Both the position numbers and the translations under genes were made by a program. Positions 11,600-23,149 of a stretch of 64,000 bases of DNA are shown here, in pieces; the stretch's first letter is position 1; the number at the start of each line of letters is the position of its first letter. This DNA is from Hymenopus coronatus (lineage: Eukaryota; Arthropoda; Insecta; Mantodea; Hymenopodidae). Location of the stretch: NCBI GenBank assembly GCA_030762935.1, contig CM060900.1, forward strand, positions 369,411,132 through 369,475,131. Reading direction: 5' to 3'. The notes under the pieces are model-generated. The model ran no database searches, was not told where the DNA came from, and worked only from the letters and a program-made list of their open reading frames with translations.

Positions 11600-12230
11600 T
11601 TCCATACTTTTTCTATTGTGCATGGTGACAATCAGCAACGTCTTACACAAGCGAGGTGACTCGCAGGCATATTGTGGGCATGTGGGAAGCAGGGCGCATG
11701 GTAAAACAACTTACAAATGCTGTGCAAATAAGTAGACCTGTTGTGCGGTATTGAATTAAACTTTTCCATGAGCGCGGTGAAGATGGATTAAAGATGCATC
11801 CAAAATCGGGAAAGCCAAGAAAAACCAAGGCGGAAGTCAATGTTAGGATTATAAATGCAAGCAGAGTTGAACCATTTATACCGTCTACAAGATTGTGCCG
11901 TGATCTGAAGCTATCTTGCTCTCTTACTACTGTGAAAAACCGCATCCAAGAAGCTGGCATCCATCCTCAAATAAAATAGACTTGACTGAACAGCACCGCA
12001 ACAGTTGAATGGGGTTTACACTTGAATACTTGGCCACACCAGACCAATTTCGGCAGCTAGTGATTTTCTCAGATGAAAAGGTTGTTTGCTCCGATGAGGA
12101 TGGCGAATGTATTTGTGGCGACCAGACAAACCTCGCTACGTTTCAGAACACGTGGTTGCCAAGAAAAAAGTGAACGCACAAGTGTGGAATTTTGGGTTTG
12201 GAGGTTCACGAACAATACTGATTAATGCCT
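11600..12230 (+). pseudogene. Tc1-like transposase relic A
   Basis: An N-terminal paired helix-turn-helix can be read in fragments: VGMWEAGRMVKQLTNAVQIS, then HPKSGKPRKTKAE at the linker (11794-11830). The first catalytic region follows: VIFSDEK near 12060, then VWRPDKPRYVSEH-like codons and VWNFGFGGSRTI near 12190. The second and third catalytic residues and the C-terminus are missing. There are at least four frame breaks. It is a 3'-truncated, inactive relic. Confidence 0.8.
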
Positions 12231-12763
12231 ACTTCACAGTTCTCTTCTCCATTAGATCAAACCCCATCCCCTCCATAGCTTTAGGCATTATGCCAAAAGC
12301 AAAATGTACTACCAGACTCACATAAAACAATTCTGCAACCTCCAAACATCTTGAGAACCTGCTTATGTTCATGTAAATTTCAAAACATGTATTTTCTCAG
12401 GAGTCCCGATTAACCATGTGAAAGATTGTCAAAAATCGATCTCCACCATTTTGAAAGGAGACACACTGCCTAATCTCACTTCCAGTTGAGGAAAGAGGCT
12501 ATACCTATTACCGAATGAGTTGACATACCCAGCATAGGTATACTCTATTGGTTCGATATAGAACACGCACCTGCAAGATGACAGTATCAGCCAATAAAAT
12601 GAAAACATGATGTAATAAAGTATCCTACAAACTGTAAGGAATGCAGTATACGGAACAAGATAGTGCTGATTTCTTTTTGTGCCTTCTGTACTTATATCCC
12701 ATTTTTTAAAACACTTTAAACATGTAATATTTAAATTCAATGATGGTATTTACCTTTGCTTTG
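12231..12763. other. no gene recognised
   Basis: A 103-codon minus-strand frame at 12429-12740 is present but has no recognisable domain or composition. The end of the block contains the left target duplication of the SINE that follows. Confidence 0.4.
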
Positions 12764-12775
12764 TTCAGTCATGGG

Positions 12776-13032
12776 GGGCCGCGCCATGGCCGAGTGGTTA
12801 GACCACTCGACTCTCACCTAGACGGCCGGGGTTCGATCCCAAGCGACCGCATGTGAGATTTGTGGTGGACAAAACGGCGCTGGGGCGGGTTTTCTCCGGG
12901 TACTCCGGTTTCCCCCGCCATCGCATTCCACCGGTGCTCCATCATCATTCATGTATCATCAGTGTCACCGCCTGCGGTGCCATTAGTAGTTAAAGCGGGC
13001 GTTAAACACTACCAAAAAAAAAAAAAAAAAAA
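12776..13032 (+). mobile_element. tRNA-derived SINE, family A, full length, with target duplication
   Basis: Flanked by the 12-bp direct repeat TTCAGTCATGGG (12764-12775 and 13033-13044). The tRNA-like head has an A box (TGGCCGAGTGGTTAGACC) and a B box (GGGGTTCGATCCC). The body contains TTCTCCGGGTACTCCGG and a tail reading GGCGTTAAACACTACC followed by 18 A. Intact boxes and perfect duplications suggest a recent insertion. A head-only relative lies on the minus strand at 32034-32086. The tail resembles the 3' end of the I-type LINE at 42432. Confidence 0.9.
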
Positions 13033-13044
13033 TTCAGTCATGGG

Positions 13045-14165
13045 AACTCCATCTAGTCAACACTCCGATTTTATTTAACTCCCAACAGACATTCATGGTC
13101 TAACCTCTGTGCATAAATGCTGAGGATTATAAGGAACACATTGTTGCTATTATTTCTAACTCAGGTATCCTTACAACATAATTAGAGGTGATTTAAATTT
13201 CACTTTTTTCCCCATTGGATCAATGCTACAATACAATTGCAACTCTTATCCTCCAGCCTGGTGTATTTCACCTCTCCACTTGAAATTGTGTATGCAGCTT
13301 GTGTGAGGGCTTGGGTATGCTGGACATAATGAATACCAGGAAAGAGATAGGAGGAAAGTTGGTCAGTTCCCAGACAATACGCACATTTTTTTCCCCTGAT
13401 TTCAAAGAGATTAGATATATAATTCCGAGAAAGAAAGTAAATCTGCTCTCTTAACAGCTAATATATCCTGCTATAAAAGTATCTATATTGAACCTGTTAA
13501 AGACATTTGAGGGTTCGTGACAATTTATTTATCATGCTTAAGTTAAGCTCATTGTGTGAAAATCCATTAATCATGGAACAAAAAGCACTTCATATTTTGC
13601 AACAGGGAAAAACAAGTGTAGGGCTTTTAAAATAGCTGATCTTTCAAAACAATTCCCTTTCAAAACAATTGGCAGCTGTGGCTACTACTGCATGCTCCAA
13701 AACTTCTATCTGAACTGAACTCTAGGCAGCTCTAGTTTTCCATTTCATACCTGTTGATCATTATAGAGCAAACTCGCTGAAACTGTTGCACATGCAAACC
13801 ATCACACGTTTAACAATGCTTGGCTTCAATGGCAAAGAACTTGGGGAGACACCACATGTGTCCACTCACACAAGTGTAACAATTGCCATTGGATGTCAAA
13901 GAAACTCATCCAATGACACCTGTCTACTAACACAGGTAAATGAACACCAACAATAATCTATGATTTCCAAAGCAAGACATTCACACATGTGCAGCAATTA
14001 TGGGAGCAGGACGTAGTCACAATATCTGGTGAACATGAATTCCATCAGAGAATAATATTGATGAAAAAAATTCTGACAGATGCAGCAAAACCCAGACACA
14101 ATATTGTATACAGGGGACAAAGTCTTCTAGGCTTAGTGTGACAGTGAAAGGGATGAAGTGGTTTG
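13045..14165. other. no gene recognised
   Basis: About 1.1 kb without a convincing reading frame, tRNA-like box pair or inverted repeat. It lies downstream of the SCA7-domain exon on the minus strand, so it could hold intron or 3' sequence of that gene, but nothing in it supports an exon. Confidence 0.35.
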
Positions 14166-14167
14166 GG

Positions 14168-14312
14168 TATGCCTTGCTACACACTGGTTAGTGGGTCATA
14201 CTGCCTTGCTTTATGTGGCAGGCACATTTGTTCATTTTTTGGTTGTCTTCTGGCAGCAGGAGTAGCTTTACCTTGTAGTTGTGACAGTGTATCACTGTGC
14301 TGCTGTGAAATC
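14168..14312 (-). pseudogene. decayed partial copy of the ataxin-7 SCA7 exon
   Basis: The minus strand reads SDTLSQLQGKATPAARRQPK, then KARQYDPLTSV and a stop. It aligns with VDTQSELQGGTAARKQQKRG and IKNRQYDPNKHCG of the real exon about 500 bp away. DNA similarity is clear across roughly 125-145 bp (for example TTCTGGCAGCAG and CCTTGTAGTT shared). It breaks just before the Cys/His core of the SCA7 domain. Either a tandem duplication that decayed or a remnant alternative exon. Confidence 0.7.
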
Positions 14313-14517
14313 AACAAGTTATTCTGGTTATGTCAAAAGATTTGACCACATTTCACAACATTGAACTTCTTCAGACCATTGGATAACAACATAACAAACT
14401 GTGTTCTTTAATATTACTTTCTAAAAATTGAAGCAAGTGCCAGCAACAATGGGTAATCAGATAATCTCTAAAAGCATTTTCACTTTAAATTCTAGAAAAT
14501 ATATAAGTAATTCTTAC

Positions 14518-15089
14518 CTGGAAGTAAATAGTTACCTGTTTCTTTTTAAGTTCCTTTGCTGCACGTAAATCAGACAAAAGTACGTCAAAGTTCTTGCTCC
14601 TGCCAGACACTGCCCTTCTTAAAGCAATTCGATGTAACTGGCACATTAATGATCTTGAGCAAGGTCTATCCTTCTCATCTATCCAAACACCGCAATGTTT
14701 ATTGGGGTCATATTGCCTATTTTTTATTTGCAAGTTACTGCGACCTCTTTTTTGTTGCTTTCTGGCAGCAGTTCCACCTTGTAGTTCTGACTGTGTATCT
14801 ACATTGCCGGTGAAAATCACAGATGTAACTGATGATACTGCCTGTGTGGAAGGTGAGTCTACAGGTAATGGTGACATGACTGGCTGCACCACTGGGAATC
14901 TTGGGGCTTTTTCACTATCATATAGGTCCACTGTGTTATCTGTTGCAGTTGCTGGTGAGGTAGAGGTAGACTGCTTTGATTTTGGTTTAGTTAATGTGCC
15001 CTTCTTACTGGAGCTTCTCTTGACAGGGTTTTGTTCCGATAGTTCTGGATCTGGCTTTGTCTCTGAAGGCTTTTCATAATGATTTCTTT
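14518..15089 (-). CDS. ATXN7: ataxin-7 homologue, exon with end of zinc finger and SCA7 domain
   Basis: Ataxin-7 anchors the deubiquitinase module in the SAGA coactivator complex; the SCA7 domain binds nucleosomes. This exon follows acceptor TTTCTGTTGCAG and opens RNHYEKPSETKPDPELS. A Ser/Thr/Lys-rich linker comes next, then the SCA7 domain: QYDPNKHCGVWIDEKDRPCS, RSLMCQLHRIALRRAVSGR, SKNFDVLLSDLRAAKE. The Cys/Cys/Cys/His metal ligands and the RRAV.GR.K.FD signature are all present. Two donors can end it: CAG/GTAACT at 14536 and CAG/GTAAGA at 14518, 18 bp apart and in frame. The first base is phase 1 and matches the donor of the exon at 48326-48430. Reading frame is uninterrupted, consistent with a functional host exon. 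Confidence 0.88.
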
Positions 15090-15599
15090 CTGCAACAGAA
15101 ATTGAACACCAGTTCTATTTTCACAAGTTTATATTGCAATCCACATGGAAATGCATAAATTCACATTAAAGCATATTAGATTGGTTAAACTCCTCAAGTT
15201 CATAAAATAAACTACTGTTTTTTCTGAAGTTAGAAGCAATTGTTTAATGATATCTCAAAAGTATTTGTATAGCATAGAAAAGAATGATGGGTTCTCTTTA
15301 CTCTCCTGTAAAACAGTAAATAGTGACTTAATAATTTTGGGTCCTTTGGCTACTCCACTTATACTTGTTAAATATAGGACACATTTTGGAGGGCATCACT
15401 TTTCTCACCTGAGGCAATGTGATTGTAAGCACCTGTGGAGCGGAAAGTGAACATGATTTGCTGAATATGTCAAGTGGTAGTATTTCAAGTTGTTTATTTT
15501 TACTTCTGGCAATGAAAATTTAGTCTCAAATGGAAAAACTTTCTTTTCCACAGCCATAAATGTATCTGCTTATTTATACAAAGATTTCTCAATAAGTAA

Positions 15600-15885
15600 T
15601 GCTCCTATTCTTTTTCAGACAAAAACATTGTTGGGAATATAATTTGGGTTTTCGAAGTTTCCCAGTACATGTGGGCACAGTTACAATTTGCTTCTTGTAG
15701 GTAACATAGTTGCAGAAGGCTTTTGAAATGCCACCTGAAGTGAAATCCATTAGAAATATGGTCCCTGGCAAGCTCATTGAATGGAATGAAGTAACAGGGA
15801 ACAGTCACAAATATTTGTGTAATGTCTATGGAACGTCTGCAAACAACAAAGGTACTGTTGGTCACTGGACGCAGAGCATCTAAGG
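15600..15885 (+). pseudogene. mariner-like transposase N-terminal fragment
   Basis: The plus strand reads MPPEVKSIRNMVPGKLIEWN, then NVYGTSANNKGTVGHWTQSI and a stop. It resembles the N-terminal helix-turn-helix region of mariner-group transposases (VYG.SA...STV.RW). Nothing downstream continues into a catalytic domain. The family assignment is by pattern only; it could belong to another element with a similar DNA-binding domain. Confidence 0.45.
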
Positions 15886-16860
15886 GCAGTTAATAATATT
15901 GTATTTTGGCTGACTGATACTAAAGATATGACAGTGTATTGCTATTGTCATTGTTATTGTAATAGAGAGATTATTTTGTAAATAACCTAATGATATTGCT
16001 ATATTTTTATATATTATAGACATAATGACAATGTTGAATTATTATAAAATGATTAGTTTCTAAATAATTAATATTGTATCCTGCATTACTATATAGATTT
16101 TACACTCCAGTAAGTGCCTATTTGACTGTAATAAATTCTTTATTTATTAATTTGTTTATATGCCATAGAAAAGAGACTCCTCACAGCTGTCATATGTGGA
16201 ATTAGGGAATTCGGATGTTCTCATTCAAAAGGACTGACACATTAAGACTTGGCATTTGGCACTGATGCTATTATCAGCAAAGGAAGGGTGAAGTCAATTA
16301 TTCATGGTCTCGCATACTCAAAAGTGTATAGAAAACGGGTTCAGCAATGGAACTCAAAGAAAAGCCAATTCTATTTAATTTTAAAACCAAGGGGTAGGCC
16401 TCCATCTCCAACAATATGACAGAACATGAAAGCATGGGATAGTCATTTTAAGTCTAAAGCAAAAGACAATCAATGGAATAGTGTACATTCAGAAGCATGT
16501 GTCACACATTAACCATACTCACAAAGCACCTCCAGTAACTTTTACTATAACAACTTCTAAGATAATTTGATTAAAAACAATAACACCTATCCTCTCACAA
16601 ATTTGACAGCTTCTAAACACCTCACAGAACTCAGATGTATGATGATACTTCATCCACCTGTTTCCCTCTGAGTTTATTTAGTTTTCTTTATTCCATTTAT
16701 ATGCTGCCTTTAACATCTAGGTCATCAGCAGCCTTTCCTTTGGAACAATTGTTCACGGCAATGAGTTCAGTTGTTTACTGTGTGTATTACGTTTGGGCTT
16801 ATTTTCTTTAGATTTACATGCACACATTCACACTCACAAGTGTGTGTATGTTTCGTCACC
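15886..16860. other. no gene recognised
   Basis: Very AT-rich from 15900 to 16160. 16160-16520 has some less AT-rich sequence with short open frames that I could not place. Confidence 0.4.
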
Positions 16861-16864
16861 ACCA

Positions 16865-17035
16865 TCAGTCTAGATGGCTCAATTGATAAGACACTGGGCT
16901 TCTGATCCCAAGGTTGTAGGTTCAAACCTGGCGTAGACCAATGATTTTTAGGTGTGTTTAAAAGTGACAGCTCCATGTCAACAAGATATGTAAAATAACT
17001 CTTGCATGGCAAACTTCTAACTCACTGGTGGTGCT
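16865..17035 (+). mobile_element. tRNA-derived SINE, family C
   Basis: The head at 16868-16937 is tRNA-like: A box GATGGCTCAATTGATAAGAC, an anticodon-type stem (TGGG with CCCA) and B box AGGTTCAAACCTGG. The following ~100 bp has no tRNA pairing and is likely SINE body. The anticodon loop is 8 nt and the acceptor stem is poor, so it is not a working tRNA gene. No target duplication was seen. Confidence 0.6.
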
Positions 17036-17551
17036 GGTGGTATACTCCTAGCAATTGATAGGATCATTAACAAACAAAATAATTTATCTTAAGGGCACCA
17101 ATCCTTACTATGGTTACAGAGCTGAGGTTCAGTACAGAGCAGTTCCACAGGAGGACTGATATAGAAAAAGGATAGATAAAACTTTATGCTTTCATGTGTA
17201 TAAATTGCATTTTTGTGGAATAAATACTTTCTTGAGAAAATATGTGGGAATTTATTTATTGGCTGAGCCTCATTTTTTATGTTGATGTGTTTACTCTTGT
17301 AATGACATACATTTTTGGAGCTTCAGCTATAAAACTGGCATTAAACACCTAATTTAATAAAACAAGTCAGTTATTACAACTCCACACTTGGGAAAGCCTT
17401 TTCATAACAATAAATGAACATCAAAATCCTGCCAACTGACAGATTCAGTGCATTCAACATATATATATTTGCTTCCAGCTCCATATCTCAGTGAATGTTG
17501 ACCTACAAGCTAATTATGAAAATATGTCCTGTGTTTAACAAGTAAACTAGT
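17036..17551. other. no gene recognised
   Basis: AT-rich sequence with no supported reading frame, box pair or repeat relation elsewhere in the window. Confidence 0.4.
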
Positions 17552-17800
17552 TGCCCTCTGTGATCTAGGGGTAATGCTAGCCTCTGGTTCTCAAGGTCAC
17601 AGGTTCAATCCCAGGAGAGGGTGATGGACTTTTTCAGGCATAAAAATCTTTGGTCCGGCTTCTTTCAGAAGGGAAGTAACGCCGTTGGTTCTGTGTCGTA
17701 GGCTTACAGCATGCAAAAGAACCTCAAGCCTGATAAAGAAGCCTCTGAGCAAAATTAAGCGATCTTTCATGCCCAATATGGAATGGGACATTAAGAACCA
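17552..17800 (+). mobile_element. tRNA-derived SINE, family B, copy 1
   Basis: A box-like GTGATCTAGGGGTAATGCT and B box CAGGTTCAATCCCAGG are followed by a ~190-bp body that recurs at 26398-26600. Shared body landmarks are TTTTTCAGGCATAAAAA, CCTCAAGCCTGA, GAATGGGA and GAACCACAG. This copy keeps a ~75-bp central segment that the other lacks. Confidence 0.8.
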
Positions 17801-18818
17801 CAGTGCTTAAAAAGTGCCCATAAATATACCTCAATTTTTTATGTAATAAACTGGCTCAAGATATATCAGACCATCTTCATTGTTATATGCTTCTTTTATC
17901 TAATAAAATTAATAGAAAAAAGTGAACTTGGAAGATTTTCTCTATACAAAGTAACATACTTATTTGCTGCTTAGATCAGTCTCTCTTCTAGGCCCTGAAA
18001 TGAAAACAAAATAACTGGATGTTTCTCTCAATGTGGTTGTGACTGCAAGCGACCTGGTGGTTAAGATGCACCTGAAGGGCCATGTTAAAGGAACCTAATT
18101 TTAGACCAGAAGACACTATTGAATGTATTACGGTTTCCAAGGTGTTTTTGCCATGCTGAGAGGAAGTACTGTAAGGTTACTGAATCCACTGGACATCGTT
18201 CAGGATATCCAGCCCAGAACAAAGTTGGGGAAATGCAAGCCAGTTGCATTATGTTTTGCCATGTGACAGATCCAACCAGCCAACACTGTCTCAAGATCTG
18301 GCCTCTCAGTTGGAGGAGCTAGTAAGAGGGCAGCCTATCATTTGACTGTGACACATCTGGAGAGAGTCTGGCATCTACTTAAGATGATAACAGTCCATCT
18401 TCAGACAAGGGAACAGCAATTATAGCCACACCAACTGAATACTCCCACCACATTGATACAAGAGATGCTTGACATATCAGAGACAACCACCTGGATGTGT
18501 TCCTCTGGTGAAATAGGCAGCGGTACAGGGCATGCTAAAGGACATGAAATCATATCAAAGAACCAAACAGACCTTGGTGCTCACCTGTAGTTTTGGCGAA
18601 GAAAACCAATGAGCAATATTTCTCTGTGGACCATAAGAAGCTGAATGTTCAACACCCAAAAGAGCTGTTTTCCCTAAATTCTCTTGCTGGTACACAGTGG
18701 TTCTAGACTTTGGGCCTGAAGTCGAGATACTGGCAAAGGCACTAAACTCCAGGAAAAATTAGAAGACTGTGTTCATGATGACAATAATAACAGTAACAAC
18801 AACAATAACAAATATAAT
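17801..18818. other. no gene recognised
   Basis: Short open frames on both strands at 18085-18322 overlap each other and show no motif. Some less AT-rich sequence at 18040-18760 may be an old element I cannot classify. Confidence 0.35.
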
Positions 18819-19090
18819 TAAGTACTTGCAACATTGTAAGTAGCCATTGGGGTTGTCATCTCAAAATAATTTGAGAACACCTTGTGGTTTACCAGGAAAC
18901 ATGTGAGTCAATTGAAAAATTCAATGCTATGCCGGCATATTGCCATGGTAGCTCAGTGGCAGAGCAACCGGCTAGAGATCGGGAGATCCATGGTTCAAAT
19001 CCCGGCTATGGCACTGAATTTCTCAGTCTGACTCTACCTATCCAACTCCTGTCCTACACATGGCTTGTGTGAAAAAAACAATTAATCCAA
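18819..19090 (+). mobile_element. composite repeat D with tRNA-like core, copy 1
   Basis: A 120-bp leader (with the palindrome ATCTCAAAATAATTTGAGA) precedes a tRNA-like core at 18942-19013. The core has a pairing acceptor stem (GCCATGG with CTATGGC), a D arm (GCTC/GAGC) and B box TGGTTCAAATCCC. A short tail follows (CCTATCCAACTCCTGTC) and ends in AAT/AAC microsatellite. A second copy is at 52334-52570, the leader alone on the minus strand at 42139-42236, and a stray tail at 52240-52285. Confidence 0.8.
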
Positions 19091-19490
19091 CAACAATAAT
19101 AATAATAAAAATAGTAATAATTTATTAACCTTATTAAGTTTCCCATATGTAAGTACATGTCACTTCCATTACGCACTAGAAAAGTAGTTCAATATAAACT
19201 GTTGACGAGTACCTTCTTTCAAACATAAATGTGGGTTTTTTATTATTCATAACAATAATGTAGTGTACACTGTACACTAATGATAAAAATGTGTGAGTTT
19301 TATTCCACTTGTGATTTCACTTAAAAACATTACCTTACCTTATGACAAGTATTCAAATATGCTCTGTAACATAGCAGCAAAACACAGGGAATGATTGAAA
19401 TATTGACTTTTGTACCCTTGAAAAGCCTCATTATTGCCCGATGTCACACAACACACAACCAACCTCAGCTAGAGTGGCCACAGATTCAAA

Positions 19491-20510
19491 ATGGGGTGCA
19501 AAGGAAAAGAAATTACTCTAGAGGAGAGAAAAATCATCTTGACTACACATCAACAATATAAGCCATTTATCGAATTGGAGAAACTGTACATAGAAATCCA
19601 TCCACTATGTGTCATGTCCTTCAACACTATAAAACAAAGAATAACACTGTCAATCAGACTAGAAAAACTGCTCTGCCTAAGCTTACTTCCAGAGATGAAA
19701 GACATGCAGTGAAAATGGTGAAGCAAGTCCCAGAATAACTACAACAGAGAGTATCTGGAAGAACATCTTGGTAAGGTGGTTCATGAATGTACAGTTTGTA
19801 GGGTCCTAAACTGTACCAGGTACAATTCCAGAACACCAAGAAGAAAGCTGTATTGTATGCAAAGCAAACAAGAAAAAGCATTTAGTATTTGCTAATGCAT
19901 TTGTGACAAAGAGTAATGCATTCTGGGTTCACATGTTAGGGTCACATGAAACAAGTTCAATGTATACTAAAGTGATGGCTGATTAAGTATATGGAGACAG
20001 ATGAATATCAAATGGGATCCTAAAAATATGGAAGGTACAGTCAAACATGGGGACAGCAGCATAATGGTATGGGGATGTATGGCAACAAGTGGTGTGGATG
20101 AGCTTGCTTTTATTGATGGCAACATGAACAAGTATGTTTACAAGAACATACAAGAAAATTTGCAGAAAAGCACTCAAAAACTAAATCTCCTAATTTTTTT
20201 TTTTTCCTAAGCACACCTCAGAAGTTGCTAGGTTACATATGATCAGCAACACACTCCATAACACTCGCCTCAATCATTCGACTTGAACCCATTCAGAACA
20301 TCTGGCAAGAACCTGAAGATAGTATTAAGAATCACCACATCACGAGCACAAGAAGACTGAAAGAAATCATTCTGTAAGAATGGCATACAACTAATTAAAT
20401 AGCAAGAAAGTACACCCGTTGCCACAAAAAAATGAGTCATCCCCAGATTCCATGCGTCGATTGAAGAGCTTCAGGTATCTTCATAAAAGCTTTGTTCACA
20501 ACGCACACGA
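19491..20510 (+). pseudogene. Tc1-like transposase relic B
   Basis: Opens MGCKGKEITLEERKIIL at 19491, a normal Tc1 start. The catalytic part is plain: GTVKHGDSSIMVWGCMATSG and VDELAFIDGNMNKYVYKNIQ at 20040-20160, then EPIQNIWQEPEDSIKNHHIT near 20290-20340 (family LNPIEN.W.ELE). A T-run at about 20195 interrupts the second Asp region, and SMRRLKSF near 20450-20470 marks the C-terminus. Multiple frame breaks; inactive. Confidence 0.85.
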
Positions 20511-20799
20511 AATAACTCTACAGTGGTCTGTGACTGACAGCACAATGGTAAACTTCTGAGTACAGAAAGCAGATTACGGAACAAGGTTACATTGTTTGGT
20601 AATATTATGACTGGATATGTAGAACATAATATTGCATTAATATAACTTTGGCATTTGAAGTTATGGGCCCAGCTATGCACACAAAAACATAATTGTATTA
20701 ACACTCGTGTTAAATAACTAAAAAATCTTATGTGTTCCATTTACATTTCCTTACATCTCTGTAACAAATTATTATTAAAAAGCTTAGACTTCAACTTCA

Positions 20800-21610
20800 T
20801 GGTAATTCAGATAAACATCAGCAGGAATGGCTTCTTGTTCTTAGAAGTGAAAAAAAAAAAAAAAGGAATACAGTAGACTAAAATGATAGTCAAAACTTTT
20901 AAAAACTGGTTGCCATGTGGATGAAATTTGTTTCTTTGCATTGCCAGGAGTTGACAAATCCCCATATGTGAAAAGTTTAAGTACTTTAAAACTGAAATGA
21001 ATAACAACGAATATCTCAAAAAAGGTCAACTCCATGAAAAAAATGTGTATGACCTAAATTATATGTTATAACGAAATCTACATTTTTTGTAGCAAGTTTT
21101 TGTCTCTCTCTTAAAGTTTACTAGATATACAAAATCCAGCAAAATTCATCCTGAATAAAGAGTTCTTCAGAGACTATTCCCAGAAAATTGAAGAAATGCA
21201 TTTTATTTGACATGAAAATAACTTTAATATACAGTATTTTAATCAAAATCGTTACAGCTATTTTTGAGAAAATCAAAAAGTTGGACAAATTTTTCATGTA
21301 AAGGGCAGTTTGGGGAGGGGGCGATTTTCCTCAAAGTTTTCATGTTGCATCCTTGGAAGATACTTAATTTAAATACCAATTTGATATTTTACTGATTTTT
21401 TTTTTGAGTTATTGTACATATACACACGCACAACCCCCCCCCCCCACAGACCTTTTTCTAAAAATGCATTTTTAATACAGGTGACCCTAAAATGTGTATT
21501 TCTGGCGAAACCTCGGTATCAAATTTTTTGATGGAATGCAGTACCTTCTCCATACATGCATGCATATTACTGTAGAAAAAGTAAATATCAGTATAACAGC
21601 CGTCAATCTT
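20800..21610 (+). repeat. unclassified interspersed repeat X, copy 1
   Basis: Shares scattered conserved blocks in the same order with 31665-32300: AGATAAACAT, GGAATACA, TTTTGTCTCTCTCT, AAAATGTGTATTTCTGG versus AAAATATGCATTTCTGG, and GCAGTACCTTCTC versus ACAATACCTTTTC. No coding potential or terminal repeats were found. A C13 run lies at about 21426. Confidence 0.65.
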
Positions 21611-23149
21611 CAGGGCATAGACAATATAAATACATACAGTAAAGTGGACGAGAAGCTACAAGAGCCCAGGCTTCTTCAATTTGTGTGCAGAAGCCATCTT
21701 TTGTCCCTTGCCCATTTACAGGTAATTGGAGCGCAACTCCCTTTTTACCTCAGCCCACACATTCTCACAGAGGGAATCAAAATATTATCAAGTATTACTG
21801 TGTATTGCACACCGTTCATTGAATCTTAAAGCTGCCATAGCACACCTAGACCGTCCCTTGATGTCCAACCTTAATGCGATACAGATATGCGACCATGATG
21901 GAATATTGAAGCCACGGTTTATGACGAGTGTTTTGGGCCGCTTTGCGAAGGGTGTGTTAACAAGAAAAGGAAAAAAAAAAAAAAAAAAAAAAAGGTATCA
22001 AAAAAATCTTATAAGACATTGGTTTTTTTTAACAATACTTTTAGTATTTCTGCACACCACATGGTTTCATGTGCATCATATTGAAGTTTGGTAGAATAAA
22101 ACCCTAAAGCAGCATCATAATAACTATCATATTATTAACTTTACTGAATGTCGTATAGAAATAAGTATGTCAAATAAATAGATGCTGTGTGTCGATTCAA
22201 GATCTTTAAGAGAAGGAACAAAAAAACATTTGCTACATGTGAGAAGCGAACCTGTGACCCTCCGCACAGAAACACAGCACTACAGTGAACATGCATGAAA
22301 TGTGGCAAGTTTAACAACCCAAACTGTATCATGTTTTGTGTCTATATTTTTAGTTGATATTGATAGTTTGTTGTTGAAGAGGCTTAAGTTATGTGTCTGT
22401 TTATGATTATCGTCATATGGGTTAGTAATATTAAGATCTGGAACTAGTGATAGCTTGCTGCTGCCACTACACAACTGTATGCAGATGGTGTATACAAGGC
22501 ACTGAGCCGTGAGGGACTTAGAGCAATTTGGCATTCCAGACATGACTCATTTTTTTTGGCGATGGGTGTACATTCAATACCTAAGCATTTGGCAGCAGTT
22601 ATTCACAGGAAAGGTATGATAACCAAATGTTAGAATGCTGTAATTAGATTTGAACACTTATGCCCAACAGCTGGGAGAACACTGTTTCAGTTTTCATTAC
22701 GAAAATGTATTTATGTTTAATTTAAGTAACTCCTTATGATATTAAAAACAAAATAAACAAATGTTACAAACTTTGAAGAAATTTGTTTATTTTATTGTGT
22801 ATGTTTTGGAAGCTAAATGCTCTCGTTTAGTAGCATAATGTTGACATTTGTATACTTCTGTCCACCTCTTTATATAGAAAAAGGTCATTAAATATATTTG
22901 CCTCGAACCTGTATGGAGAGTAAGATCCTGAAGTGTTAGTGTGGTAATGTTTGGACAGTATTTATAATTTTCTTCTTTATCGTCAACATATATCATTGTA
23001 AAACTATCCCAATTTTACAAAATGTTGGGTTTTGTAAGTCCCATTAGAGAGGGGAAACAACTTTAGAAATAAAACTGACTAATATAAGATTTGCACCTCA
23101 GTCATGCTCCCTATTACATTCATTTTGTTTAAATATAAAAGCCCCTGCA
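21611..23149. other. no gene recognised
   Basis: Contains a 24-A run at 21970-21993. On the minus strand around 22235-22305 there is a weak tRNA-like stretch with GGTTCGCTTCTC as possible B box; support is too thin for a separate call. Confidence 0.35.

Noticed and set aside
12429..12740. 103-codon minus-strand frame as a gene
   Set aside because: No recognised domain, no splice or codon evidence; likely chance.
14594..15079. 161-codon plus-strand open frame
   Set aside because: Antisense of the ataxin-7 SCA7 exon; the minus strand has the domain and splice sites.
16868..16937. Candidate tRNA gene
   Set aside because: Eight-base anticodon loop and poor acceptor pairing; treated as a SINE head.
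18942..19013. Candidate functional tRNA gene
   Set aside because: Acceptor and D stems pair, but the T stem does not, and the same sequence recurs inside a larger repeat at 52460; called part of repeat D.
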